NCBI GenBank assembly: GCA_028284285.1
Contig: JANQSA010000083.1
Coordinates: 1 to 34,428 of the forward strand
From: Croceivirga sp.
GTDB taxonomy: Bacteria > Bacteroidota > Bacteroidia > Flavobacteriales > Flavobacteriaceae
Direction: 5' to 3'
Length of the DNA stretch: 34,428 nucleotides
Shown here in pieces: positions 1 to 8,154 of the stretch. The stretch's first letter is position 1, and each line of letters starts with the position of its first letter. Below the pieces are notes generated by a model. It was given only the letters and a program-made list of their open reading frames with translations, searched no databases and was not told the DNA's origin. The translations under genes and the position numbers were made by a program.

Positions 1-104
1 AGGCTTTGGCCGCCGGTGACCGGACAGGCAGGAGCGAAGCGGTTCCATCTGCAATAAATTTTGGAATAGCTTTAATTTCAGTGTATTACAAAATTTTTAG
101 ACAG

Positions 105-1010
105 ATGAAACCATACTTTCTTATAGGAGTACTGCTCTTTGGACTCATTTCCTGTAACCACAATGGTAAAGCCGACGCTTACGGGAATTTTGAAGCCACA
201 AGTGTAACCGTTAGTGCCAAAGGTAACGGGGAGTTACTCCAATTTGATGTGGAAGAAGGGGAAATACATGATACAGCGATAAAAGTGGGTTTAATTGACA
301 CCCTGCAACTGCATTTGGAAAAAGTGAAGCTAAAAGCACAGTTGGAAGCACTGGATCTCAAACTCCAGGAAGCTGCACCTGAGGTGGCCGTCTTACTGGA
401 AGACCGCAGTAACCTTTTACGGGAAAGGGACCGTACACAACGGTTGTTTGAACAAAAGGCAGCTACCCAACAACAGCTTGATGATTACAATGGCAGGATT
501 GACCTTATCGAGCAACGTATCACTACCACCAAGCGCAATGTGAGTATTGCCAACCGCGCCATACTATCCGAGCGGAAACCACTGGAGGCGCAAATTGCTT
601 TAATGGATAAGCAGATCAATGACCATATTGTCATCACCCCTATTACCGGAACGGTGCTTACCAAGTTTGCAGAAGAACACGAGTTGGTAAACCATGGGAC
701 ACCGCTTTTTAAAATTGCGAATCTGGATAACATCAAATTGAAGGCATATACCAGCGCTCCTTTACTTCAAAATGTAAAATTAGGGGATGTGGCAACCGTA
801 AGGGTAGATAAGGGAGAAGAGGAGTATACCCTATTTGAGGGAAAAATCACATGGATCGCCAGTGAAGCGGAGTTTACCCCAAAGACCATAGAAACCAAGG
901 AAGAACGGATCAATCTGGTGTATGCCATCGAGGTTACGGTTAAAAATAATGGCTTGCTGAAGATCGGTATGCCGGGGGAGGTCATTTTTAGCAAAACTAC
1001 CACAGAATAA
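105..1010 (+). CDS. HlyD/YbhG-type periplasmic adaptor lipoprotein
   Basis: Periplasmic adaptor (membrane fusion) subunit of an ABC efflux system, expected to link the inner-membrane permeases encoded downstream to the outer membrane. The reading frame is open further upstream (to base 6), but the ATG at 105 is chosen because it opens a lipoprotein signal peptide: a hydrophobic stretch followed by LISC, with Cys18 as the likely lipidated residue. After that come a split biotinyl-lipoyl-like beta domain (about residues 25-65 and 190-225), a long Gln/Leu/Arg-rich coiled-coil hairpin (about 70-185), and a beta-barrel region (225-300). The product is 301 aa, normal for YbhG/EmrA-like adaptors. 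The stop overlaps the next ATG by one base (TAATG), so translation is coupled to the ATPase. The transported substrate cannot be read from the sequence. Bases 1-104 show no identifiable gene; they may hold the tail of an upstream gene. Confidence 0.88.
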   Translation: MKPYFLIGVLLFGLISCNHNGKADAYGNFEATSVTVSAKGNGELLQFDVEEGEIHDTAIKVGLIDTLQLHLEKVKLKAQLEALDLKLQEAAPEVAVLLEDRSNLLRERDRTQRLFEQKAATQQQLDDYNGRIDLIEQRITTTKRNVSIANRAILSERKPLEAQIALMDKQINDHIVITPITGTVLTKFAEEHELVNHGTPLFKIANLDNIKLKAYTSAPLLQNVKLGDVATVRVDKGEEEYTLFEGKITWIASEAEFTPKTIETKEERINLVYAIEVTVKNNGLLKIGMPGEVIFSKTTTE

Positions 1011-1933
1011 TGCCGGCAATTGTAGTAGATCATATCCACAAATCCTATGGCGATGTCATCGCTCTTAACGACCTGTCCTTTACTGTAGAGGACGGCGAAC
1101 TCTTTGGGCTTATTGGCCCCGACGGCGCCGGAAAATCCACACTTTTCAGGATCCTCACTACTTTATTGCTGGCAGATAGCGGTACAGCTTATGTGGTGGG
1201 CCATCATGTGGTAGAAGCGTATAAAGCGATCCGAAAAAAAGTCGGGTATATGCCGGGACGTTTCTCTTTATATCAGGATTTAAGTGTAGAAGAAAACTTA
1301 TCCTTTTTTGCCACCATATTCGGAACCACTATTCGTGAAAATTACGATCTGGTGAAGGATATCTATGTGCAGTTGGAACCTTTCAAAACACGCCCGGCTG
1401 GGAAGCTTTCCGGCGGAATGAAACAAAAGCTGGCGCTTTGCTGTGCACTTATCCATAAGCCGGAAGTGTTGTTTTTAGATGAGCCTACTACAGGAGTAGA
1501 TGCGGTAAGTCGTGTTGAATTTTGGGATATGCTTAAAAAACTAAAGCAAAAAGGGATTGCTATTTTGGTAAGCACTCCCTATATGGATGAGGCCACGCGA
1601 TGCGACCGAATTGCCCTTATCCAAAAGGGTAAGATCTTATCCCTTGACTCCCCTGATGAGATGGTTGCTAATTTCGGAAAACCTTTATACGCCGTAAAAA
1701 CTCCTCAGATCTATCAGGCACTTATGGTGTTGCGAAATGCTGGTTTCACCCATAGTGCACTACCCTTTGGAGAATGTATTCACCTTACCACAAACCTATC
1801 TCTAAATGCCTCCGAAATTAGGGATTACATGGAGCAAAAAGGTATAGCGGTGGAAGAAGTACAGCCAATTGATGCCAGTGTTGAAGATATTTTTTTAAAT
1901 CTGTCGCAAACCGCAGAAAGCCAACGCCAATGA
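1010..1933 (+). CDS. ABC transporter ATPase, YbhF N-half-like (degenerate site)
   Basis: Cytoplasmic ATP-binding subunit of the efflux transporter, 307 aa. Visible motifs: Walker A GPDGAGKST (36-44), signature LSGGMKQ (133-139), Walker B VLFLDEP (153-159) with the catalytic Glu. Two usual catalytic-site residues are missing: the Q-loop reads YMPGRF, with Gly83 where Gln is expected, and the H-loop reads STPYMDEA, with Pro190 where His is expected. The PDGAGK form of Walker A is, as I recall, also found in the N-terminal half of E. coli YbhF, which is a single tandem ATPase. Here the two halves are separate genes overlapping by ATGA at 1930-1933. Residues from about 225 onward form a C-terminal extension. 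A working heterodimer with the next gene is inferred, with this subunit supplying the intact signature motif. Confidence 0.92.
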   Translation: MPAIVVDHIHKSYGDVIALNDLSFTVEDGELFGLIGPDGAGKSTLFRILTTLLLADSGTAYVVGHHVVEAYKAIRKKVGYMPGRFSLYQDLSVEENLSFFATIFGTTIRENYDLVKDIYVQLEPFKTRPAGKLSGGMKQKLALCCALIHKPEVLFLDEPTTGVDAVSRVEFWDMLKKLKQKGIAILVSTPYMDEATRCDRIALIQKGKILSLDSPDEMVANFGKPLYAVKTPQIYQALMVLRNAGFTHSALPFGECIHLTTNLSLNASEIRDYMEQKGIAVEEVQPIDASVEDIFLNLSQTAESQRQ

Positions 1934-2655
1934 ATACCTCAACAGTAATACAGGTCGAAAATCTCACCAAACGCTTTGGCAACTTCACCGCGGTAGATAC
2001 CATCTCATTTGAGGTAAAAAAAGGGGAGATCTTTGGCTTTTTAGGAGCCAACGGTGCCGGAAAGACCACCGCAATTAAAATGTTGATTGGGTTAAGCAAA
2101 CCTACGGATGGGATGGGAAAGGTAGCGGGTTTTGATATCGCTAAAGAGCCGGAACAGATCAAAAAGAATATTGGTTATATGTCCCAAAAGTTTAGTCTCT
2201 ACAACGATCTTACCGTGAAACAAAACATTCGGTTTTTTGGGGGTATTTATGGCCTGAGCAAAGAAAAGATCAGGCAAAAGACGCATACCATCTTAACCGA
2301 ACTTGACCTGGAATCGGTAGCCAAAAAACCGGTGGCCGAATTGCCTTTGGGCTGGAAGCAACGTTTGGCCTTTGCCATTTCCATGGTACACGAACCCGAA
2401 ATTGTCTTCCTGGACGAGCCTACGGGCGGAGTGGACCCCAATGTGCGCCGTCAGTTCTGGGAAACCATTTATTATGTAGCCGGACAGGGGCGCACCGTAT
2501 TTGTAACCACCCACTATATGGATGAGGCGGAATATTGCGACCGGGTCTCTATTATGGTAGATGGTAAAATTGAAGCCCTTGACACTCCAAATACTTTAAA
2601 AAAACAGTTTAACGCCACCTCTATGGACGAGGTATTTCTAAAATTAGCACGATGA
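1930..2655 (+). CDS. ABC transporter ATPase, YbhF C-half-like
   Basis: Second ATP-binding subunit, 241 aa. It has Walker A GANGAGKTT (39-47), an intact Q-loop Gln86 (YMSQKF), Walker B IVFLDEP (158-164) and the H-loop His195 (TTHYMDEA), so its own nucleotide pocket looks complete. Its signature motif is altered to LPLGWKQ (138-144) in place of LSGGQ; E. coli YbhF has, from memory, a closely similar LPLGFKQ in its C-half. In a head-to-tail dimer this poor signature would face the altered pocket of the preceding ATPase, leaving one canonical and one degenerate ATP site. Start and stop both overlap neighbours by ATGA, so it lies in the middle of a translationally coupled operon. Exporter subunit is near certain; substrate unknown. 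Confidence 0.92.
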   Translation: MNTSTVIQVENLTKRFGNFTAVDTISFEVKKGEIFGFLGANGAGKTTAIKMLIGLSKPTDGMGKVAGFDIAKEPEQIKKNIGYMSQKFSLYNDLTVKQNIRFFGGIYGLSKEKIRQKTHTILTELDLESVAKKPVAELPLGWKQRLAFAISMVHEPEIVFLDEPTGGVDPNVRRQFWETIYYVAGQGRTVFVTTHYMDEAEYCDRVSIMVDGKIEALDTPNTLKKQFNATSMDEVFLKLAR

Positions 2656-3098
2656 TAAACACCCGTATTGTAGCCCTAATGGCAGGTTTATGCCTTCCGC
2701 TTATGGGTCTTGCACAGCACACTGCAAAAATCAAAGTCTCCGTAAACGATATCAAAAGTGCCGGAAAAGGCGAAGTCGTTTTTATGTTGTTCAATACCAG
2801 TGACGGTTTTCCCAAAGAACGGAACAAAGCTTTCAAGTACCACGCCGTTTCAGATTTTGGCAATTCGGCAACCTATACGTTTACCGATGTACCCTACGGA
2901 GAATACGCCATTTCCGTACATCAGGACAAAGATGCCAATGGCGAAATGAAAAGCAACTTTATCGGAATGCCCAAAGAACCCGTTGGCGCCAGCAATTTGA
3001 CCAAAATGGGGAAACCCAATTTTGAAAAGTGCAAGTTTTTGGTGGATGACCCTGCTGAAGAGATCAATATCAAATTCATCATAGCCAATTCCCCATGA
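2652..3098 (+). CDS. DUF2141 family secreted protein
   Basis: A 148-aa protein of the DUF2141 family, function unknown. A Sec signal peptide is visible (about residues 1-21, ending GLAQ), so the mature protein should be periplasmic or surface-exposed. The family pattern is recognisable in the segments YAISVHQDKDANG and SNFIGMPKEP (about 83-110), within an all-beta domain. It sits between the second ATPase and the first permease with ATGA overlaps on both sides (2652-2655 and 3095-3098), so it is made in step with the transporter. That position suggests an accessory role for the exporter, such as substrate binding or chaperoning, but this is inference from context only. Standard ybhGFSR operons have no gene here. 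Confidence 0.85.
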   Translation: MINTRIVALMAGLCLPLMGLAQHTAKIKVSVNDIKSAGKGEVVFMLFNTSDGFPKERNKAFKYHAVSDFGNSATYTFTDVPYGEYAISVHQDKDANGEMKSNFIGMPKEPVGASNLTKMGKPNFEKCKFLVDDPAEEINIKFIIANSP

Positions 3099-4204
3099 TA
3101 AACGTATTCTGGGCATTTGTAAAAAAAGAGTGGTATCACATTATTCGGGATAAGCGGACCTTGCTAATCCTTTTTGGAATGCCAGTGGCCCAGGTACTTC
3201 TCTTTGGCTATGCTATTTCCACCGAGTTTAAAGGGGCGGAAATTGATGTGCTGGACTATGCACAGGACGAAAGTAGCGTACAGCTGATTCACCATCTTCA
3301 GAGTTCAGGGCATTTTACACTTCATAATATCCTTACTTCAGAGCAAGAGATGGAAAAGGGGTTTAAGGAAGGCACCACTAAACTGGTAGCGGTGATACCC
3401 AGGGATTTTGACAAGGAGCTGTTTAATGGCCAACCTATTACCTTACAACTGATCACGGACGGCTCAGACCCCAATAATGCCAATACCCTGGTACAATACG
3501 CCACCACAATGTTAAATGACTTTCAACGAGAACAGTTGTCAATGCGTAGCACTCCGTTTCAGATCCGGGTAGAGAGTCGGATGTTATACAATCCGCAACT
3601 GGTCAGTGCATATACTTTTATTCCAGGCACCATTGCCCTCATCCTGCTAATTGTGTGTGCAATGCTCACCTCTTTGACCATTGCCAAGGAAAAAGAATTG
3701 GGTACCATGGAAATCCTTTTGGTATCGCCTTTACCGCCTTTGGTCATTATTTTGGGGAAAGTGACCCCTTATGCAGTATTGGCATTTATCGATGCGGTAT
3801 TGATTTTGCTCTTAGGGTATTTTGTATTCAAGGTTCCCGTATTGGGAAGCGTTGCACTGCTTCTTTTTTGTTGTTTGCTCTACGTCCTGGTAGGCCTCAG
3901 CCTGGGTACCCTGATCTCCACCCGTTCCAGTTCGCAACAACAAGCTATGATGTCATCACTGATGGGTTTGATGATGCCCTCCCTCATCTTGTCCGGATTT
4001 ATTTTCCCCTTGAGTAGCATGCCCGGGATACTCCAACTGATAGGACAAATTATTCCGGCCACTTATTTCATTGAGATCCTAAAGGGCATTATGCTTCGGG
4101 GTGTTGGGCTTCAATTTGTCTACCTGGAAATACTGGTGTTATTGGGTATGGTCATGGTGTTGTTAGCCTTTGCCTGGAAAAATTTTAATGTACGGCTGCA
4201 ATGA
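3095..4204 (+). CDS. ABC-2 type permease, YbhS/YbhR-like (first)
   Basis: Inner-membrane subunit of the exporter, 369 aa. It has the ABC-2 layout: one N-terminal membrane helix (about 22-42), a large extracytoplasmic domain (about 45-170), then a bundle of about five helices (about 175-365). The cytoplasmic segment following the second helix reads AKEKELGTMEILLVSP, the coupling-helix motif typical of the YhiH/YbhS/YbhR group. Length is normal for this group. It overlaps DUF2141 upstream and the second permease downstream by ATGA. With the next gene it should form the heterodimeric transmembrane channel. Confidence 0.9.
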   Translation: MINVFWAFVKKEWYHIIRDKRTLLILFGMPVAQVLLFGYAISTEFKGAEIDVLDYAQDESSVQLIHHLQSSGHFTLHNILTSEQEMEKGFKEGTTKLVAVIPRDFDKELFNGQPITLQLITDGSDPNNANTLVQYATTMLNDFQREQLSMRSTPFQIRVESRMLYNPQLVSAYTFIPGTIALILLIVCAMLTSLTIAKEKELGTMEILLVSPLPPLVIILGKVTPYAVLAFIDAVLILLLGYFVFKVPVLGSVALLLFCCLLYVLVGLSLGTLISTRSSSQQQAMMSSLMGLMMPSLILSGFIFPLSSMPGILQLIGQIIPATYFIEILKGIMLRGVGLQFVYLEILVLLGMVMVLLAFAWKNFNVRLQ

Positions 4205-5313
4205 GAATACTCAGATACCTCATACAAAAAGAGTTTATCCAAATCTTTCGGAACAAGGCCATCTTGCCTATGATGACTATTATGCCCATTGTGCAATTGA
4301 TCTTATTGTCCAATGCAGCGTCCAACGAAATTAAAGAGGTGAACATTGTTATCGTGGATAGGGATCAATCTGAAAGTTCACGACTGCTCAATCGCAAAAT
4401 TATTGCCAATGACCGTTTTAATCTGGTAGCTATTCCATTTAGTAGTAGCACCGCTAAAGACTACCTGCAGGCCAATAAGGCCGATATTGTTTTGGAAATT
4501 CCCAATGACTTTGAAAGAAAATATGTTCGGGGAGAACGTCCAAAACTTCAAATGCTGGTCAATGCTATTAATGGGCAAAATGCAACAGTAGGTTCCGGAT
4601 ATTTAAATACCATCATTGGTACTTTCAATGCAGAGATTATTCCGAACACCTTAAGAACAACCCCTGCCACGGCACAATTCACGGTGGCATCAAGAAACTG
4701 GTACAATCCTGAACTCAATTACAAGCATTTCATGGCACCCGGGATATTGGCAGAATTGACGGCACTACTGACCATTGTGCTTTCAGCCATGAACGTTGTC
4801 CGGGAACGGGAGCTTGGGACTATTGAACAGATCAACGTTACCCCTATTAAAAAGTGGCAGTTTATTATAGGAAAACTGGTTCCTTTCCTCTGCGTAGGTA
4901 TGATATTGCTCACCGTAGGTATACTTGTAAGCAAACTGCTGTTTGACATCCCCATACGGGGCAATATTGGCTTGATCTTTGGCTATGCTGTTTTCAATTT
5001 GATCGCAGTCCTGGGACTGGGCTTGCTTATCTCCAATTTTGCGGATACCCAGCAACAAGCCATATTTGTTGCCTTCTTCTTCATTATGATCTTTGTTTTA
5101 ATGTGTGGATTGTTCACACCTATAGAAAGTATGCCCAAATGGGCACAATACCTTACTATTCCCAACCCCCTGGCCCATATTATTTCGGTATCCCGAAAGG
5201 TTTTGATGAAGGGAAGCGGGTTTTGGGATATCCGCTGGGAAATCATCTACACTATCCTGCTGGCAATCGTTTTCAACGCATTAGCCATTTGGAGCTATAA
5301 AAAACAGACGTAA
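4201..5313 (+). CDS. ABC-2 type permease, YbhR/YbhS-like (second)
   Basis: Second inner-membrane subunit, 370 aa, with the same architecture as its neighbour: N-terminal helix (about 21-40), extracytoplasmic domain (about 42-175), then multiple helices (about 180-365). It has the equivalent coupling segment VRERELGTIEQINVTP after the second helix. It diverges strongly from the first permease, so the pair is a heterodimer rather than a recent duplication. The start overlaps the preceding stop by ATGA. The stop TAA is followed without a gap by the GTG that starts the cyclase gene. Confidence 0.9.
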   Translation: MRILRYLIQKEFIQIFRNKAILPMMTIMPIVQLILLSNAASNEIKEVNIVIVDRDQSESSRLLNRKIIANDRFNLVAIPFSSSTAKDYLQANKADIVLEIPNDFERKYVRGERPKLQMLVNAINGQNATVGSGYLNTIIGTFNAEIIPNTLRTTPATAQFTVASRNWYNPELNYKHFMAPGILAELTALLTIVLSAMNVVRERELGTIEQINVTPIKKWQFIIGKLVPFLCVGMILLTVGILVSKLLFDIPIRGNIGLIFGYAVFNLIAVLGLGLLISNFADTQQQAIFVAFFFIMIFVLMCGLFTPIESMPKWAQYLTIPNPLAHIISVSRKVLMKGSGFWDIRWEIIYTILLAIVFNALAIWSYKKQT

Positions 5314-6411
5314 GTGTTGACTTTCCAAAAAAAAATCAGCAGGAAGCAGTACCAAAGCGTCATAGAGCATGGTATTATCATTTTATGCTTTGTCTTTGGC
5401 GCTAATTTTTTTGTTTTTTTAAAGGTTCTTGGAATTGAGAACCCCTCTGAGGTAATTGATATTCGTTTGTCACAACCTTTAGCGGTCCCTCTACGAGTGA
5501 GTGTTGGAGGTGCTATCATAGGCACACTTATTTTGTTGTACGAAACCTACATACACCCCAAGGTTACCAAAGACTTTTCGCTGCTTTTCAAACGGGTGAT
5601 CTGGCAAATAGATGTCGCGTTAATCATTGTGATTCCCATATTTTTTGTTTTTACATTGTTTGAGCTGTTTGTCAATAACAATGCACTTCCTGTAGCGGCC
5701 AAAACAGCCTTTACCTTTTTATCTACGGGGCTTTTTCTTTCTTTTTTTGTCTACTTCTATTCTCTAAGCATCCTGGTTAGTTTTTTACGACGTCTCCGCC
5801 AAAGCTTTGGTCAGCATGTGTTTTACAATTACCTGATGGGGAAATATGCAGAACCCATAGAAGAAAAGCGGACTTTTATGTTCCTGGATTTGAATGACTC
5901 TACCCATATAGCCGAAGCATTGGGTCATGTGAAGTATAGCCGTTTTTTAAATCGTTGCTTTGATGATATTATACATGCCGTAAGGAATTACAATTGTGAT
6001 ATCTATCAATTTGTGGGGGACGAAGTGGTTTTTACCTGGCCTGTCACCAAAAATGATCGGGGCAAAGCAATAGAAATGTTCCATACCATAAAAAGGCAAT
6101 TGGCGTTATTCGACAATATTTATCAAACCAAATTTGGGGTTCGCCCGATTTTCAAGGCATCGGTAAGCACGGGCAATGTTACCGCCACCCTGGTAGGGGG
6201 CAAAGCTAAGAATATTGCCTATCACGGGGATGTTTTGAATACCACTTCGCGATTGTTAGGCTTGTGCAGGAAGTATCAACGGGATCTCCTGTTTACCCAT
6301 TTTTATCTAAAGTCGCTAGACAAAGCCCCGTTTTTTGAACCGGAGCATATTGCTACCCTTAAACTTAGAGGCAAGGCCAATGAAAGCAAAATATATGCTG
6401 TAAAGGAATGA
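5314..6411 (+). CDS. Membrane-anchored class III adenylate/guanylate cyclase-like protein
   Basis: A 365-aa protein with four predicted membrane helices (about 21-40, 63-80, 101-120, 134-158) and a C-terminal class III cyclase catalytic domain (about 185-350). Catalytic features visible: metal-binding Asp192 (FLDLNDST) and Asp236 (QFVGDEVV), and the transition-state pair Asn309 and Arg313 in GDVLNTTSR. At the position that is Lys in adenylate cyclases and Glu in guanylate cyclases there appears to be Gln232, so the cyclic nucleotide made, or activity itself, is uncertain. The start is GTG directly after the permease stop. No ATG is available before the catalytic domain, and the GTG start keeps all membrane helices. 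Coupling to an exporter operon is unusual and suggests signalling tied to envelope state, as inference. Confidence 0.85.
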   Translation: MLTFQKKISRKQYQSVIEHGIIILCFVFGANFFVFLKVLGIENPSEVIDIRLSQPLAVPLRVSVGGAIIGTLILLYETYIHPKVTKDFSLLFKRVIWQIDVALIIVIPIFFVFTLFELFVNNNALPVAAKTAFTFLSTGLFLSFFVYFYSLSILVSFLRRLRQSFGQHVFYNYLMGKYAEPIEEKRTFMFLDLNDSTHIAEALGHVKYSRFLNRCFDDIIHAVRNYNCDIYQFVGDEVVFTWPVTKNDRGKAIEMFHTIKRQLALFDNIYQTKFGVRPIFKASVSTGNVTATLVGGKAKNIAYHGDVLNTTSRLLGLCRKYQRDLLFTHFYLKSLDKAPFFEPEHIATLKLRGKANESKIYAVKE

Positions 6412-6444
6412 AGCCAAATCGTTGCATCACCAAAACTCCCACCC

Positions 6445-7272
6445 ATGTTTTACCTAAAAAAATTGCCTTATGTTCTTTTTCTCTCCCTTTGCTTTTTGGG
6501 ACAGGGTCAAACTACCAAAATAGACAGTACCAACTATAAAGCCATCATTAGAAGTCTACCGGCTTTTACCATGTATGGAGATAATTATTTTGTCACGGGC
6601 ACTTCCTTGAATGAGGCGGTTTCTTCGGAATCCAGCGATGCGAAATTTGAAATTGGGTTTAAGCAACGGTTAACCAATATTGACCTGCCCTGGAATGTTT
6701 TTCCGTTCATTACCTATCGGCAAAAATCGTTCTGGGACATCTACAGGGAATCCTTCCCTTTTCGGGAAACCAACTACAATCCGGCTCTCGGCATAGCAAA
6801 ACTCTTTTTTGACGGAAATGGGGTAAGATCGGGGCTCTGGTTTGCCTTTGAACACGAATCTAATGGTCAGGATGGTGAAAATTCCCGTAGTTGGAATTAC
6901 TTTTCCCTGCAACACTTCAAATTCTTCGGTACGCATTGGCATTTTCGCACAAAAGTTTGGGTTCCTATGGGAGATTTGAGTGATAACGAGGATATTCTAT
7001 CCTTTCGCGGCTTTTTTTCTTTTGGTGCAACTTACCACCCTTCAAAACATCTCTTTTTTGATATTGATATACAACCCGCCTATGACGATAAGCTGACCGG
7101 ATTTGTCAAAGCAGGGATAAGTTTTAAGATCTCTAAAAACAGTAATCAATTTGTGTACCTTCAGTACTTTGGAGGATATTCGGAAGATCTTATTGACTTT
7201 GATCAGGCAGTGAGTAACTTACGCCTTGGAATTGCATTTAAGGATCTGTTCCAAATCGGAGATAGCAGATAA
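6445..7272 (+). CDS. pldA: Outer membrane phospholipase A (OMPLA)
   Basis: Outer-membrane beta-barrel phospholipase of the OMPLA family, 275 aa, which hydrolyses phospholipids that reach the outer leaflet. Signal peptide at about 1-21 (FLGQGQ). The catalytic signature is clear: His137 and Ser139 in FEHESNGQ, then SRSWN (147-151) with Asn151 completing the His-Ser-Asn triad. The rest alternates aromatic beta strands and ends near the C-terminus with barrel strands. Known family members work as calcium-dependent dimers. It lies 33 nt after the cyclase on the same strand with no visible terminator, so co-transcription with the exporter operon is plausible. Length matches the family. Confidence 0.9.
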   Translation: MFYLKKLPYVLFLSLCFLGQGQTTKIDSTNYKAIIRSLPAFTMYGDNYFVTGTSLNEAVSSESSDAKFEIGFKQRLTNIDLPWNVFPFITYRQKSFWDIYRESFPFRETNYNPALGIAKLFFDGNGVRSGLWFAFEHESNGQDGENSRSWNYFSLQHFKFFGTHWHFRTKVWVPMGDLSDNEDILSFRGFFSFGATYHPSKHLFFDIDIQPAYDDKLTGFVKAGISFKISKNSNQFVYLQYFGGYSEDLIDFDQAVSNLRLGIAFKDLFQIGDSR

Positions 7273-7381
7273 AGGGCAGTAAAATAGGCTATTCAAAAAA
7301 TAGAAGACATCACATCAAAACAATCATCAGGCAAGACTCAAAACATCCTCTAATACGGGAGTAGAACTCTAAAAAAATACT

Positions 7382-7894
7382 ATGCAAAAAACAATGCTAT
7401 TAATACTGATCGCACTAACGGTTTCATCATTTGTACTCAACAAAAAGATCGATGCGACGAACTCGACCATCAGTTTTCTTTTTGAAAGTAAAAAAGTGAA
7501 GGGTACCATTGGTGATATTCAATCTTCCTCAAGTATTGATCTTGACAATTTTGAAAATTCTTCCCTGGAAGGTTCCGTGGCGATAACTACGCTAAAAACC
7601 GGAAACTTTCTTAGAGATGGCCATCTCATGTGGGAAAAATACTTTTACCGCAAGAAGTACCCCAGGCTCTATTTTAAGAGTGAAACCATTACTAAAAAGG
7701 CAAATAATGAATATGTTGTTGTTGGTGAACTTACTGTTAAAGGCATACGCAAAGTAGAGACCTTTAATGTGCTTCTGAAAAATGCCCAACTCAAGGTTAC
7801 CGGCACAATTAATACGGCGGACTACGGTGTGGTCATCGAAAAACAGAAAGAAAAAAACACGGTTACCGTTGAAATGAACTTTGAAATTAATTGA
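7382..7894 (+). CDS. YceI-like periplasmic protein
   Basis: A 170-aa protein of the YceI family, lipocalin-like barrels that bind isoprenoid or other amphiphilic molecules in the periplasm. An N-terminal hydrophobic segment (about 3-19) looks like a signal peptide. Family features are visible: the YFYRKKYPRLYFKS stretch (about 79-92, the usual 'F..kyP...F.S' region), followed by LTVKGIRKVETF (about 119-130), the family's 'lTikG.tk.v' element. The reading ends with a beta strand. It follows pldA by 109 nt and precedes a TonB receptor by 260 nt. Ligand and role cannot be deduced. Confidence 0.85.
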   Translation: MQKTMLLILIALTVSSFVLNKKIDATNSTISFLFESKKVKGTIGDIQSSSSIDLDNFENSSLEGSVAITTLKTGNFLRDGHLMWEKYFYRKKYPRLYFKSETITKKANNEYVVVGELTVKGIRKVETFNVLLKNAQLKVTGTINTADYGVVIEKQKEKNTVTVEMNFEIN

Positions 7895-8154
7895 TCAGCA
7901 CTAAGAACAATAATGGTAAAATTACCCCTCATCCTAATCCGTCACAGATAAAATTGGCCTCCCAATAGATGGAAAGCCGGCATTGGTAGATTTCCTTTTA
8001 CAGTCCGTTCACTCCAAAGTAGCTTTATTTAAAAATTATAGTAATGAAAGGGAGGAGGATTCCATTTTGTCATCCCTAATCCACTGAATTTGTCCGGGTT
8101 TTGCTTTAAAAGCCAAAAAAAGTAAAGCCGGCGAATAGAATAAAGACTACTGCT

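Noticed and set aside
6-104. N-terminal extension of the HlyD protein
   Set aside because: The ATG at 105 begins a proper lipoprotein signal peptide; the extension would bury it.
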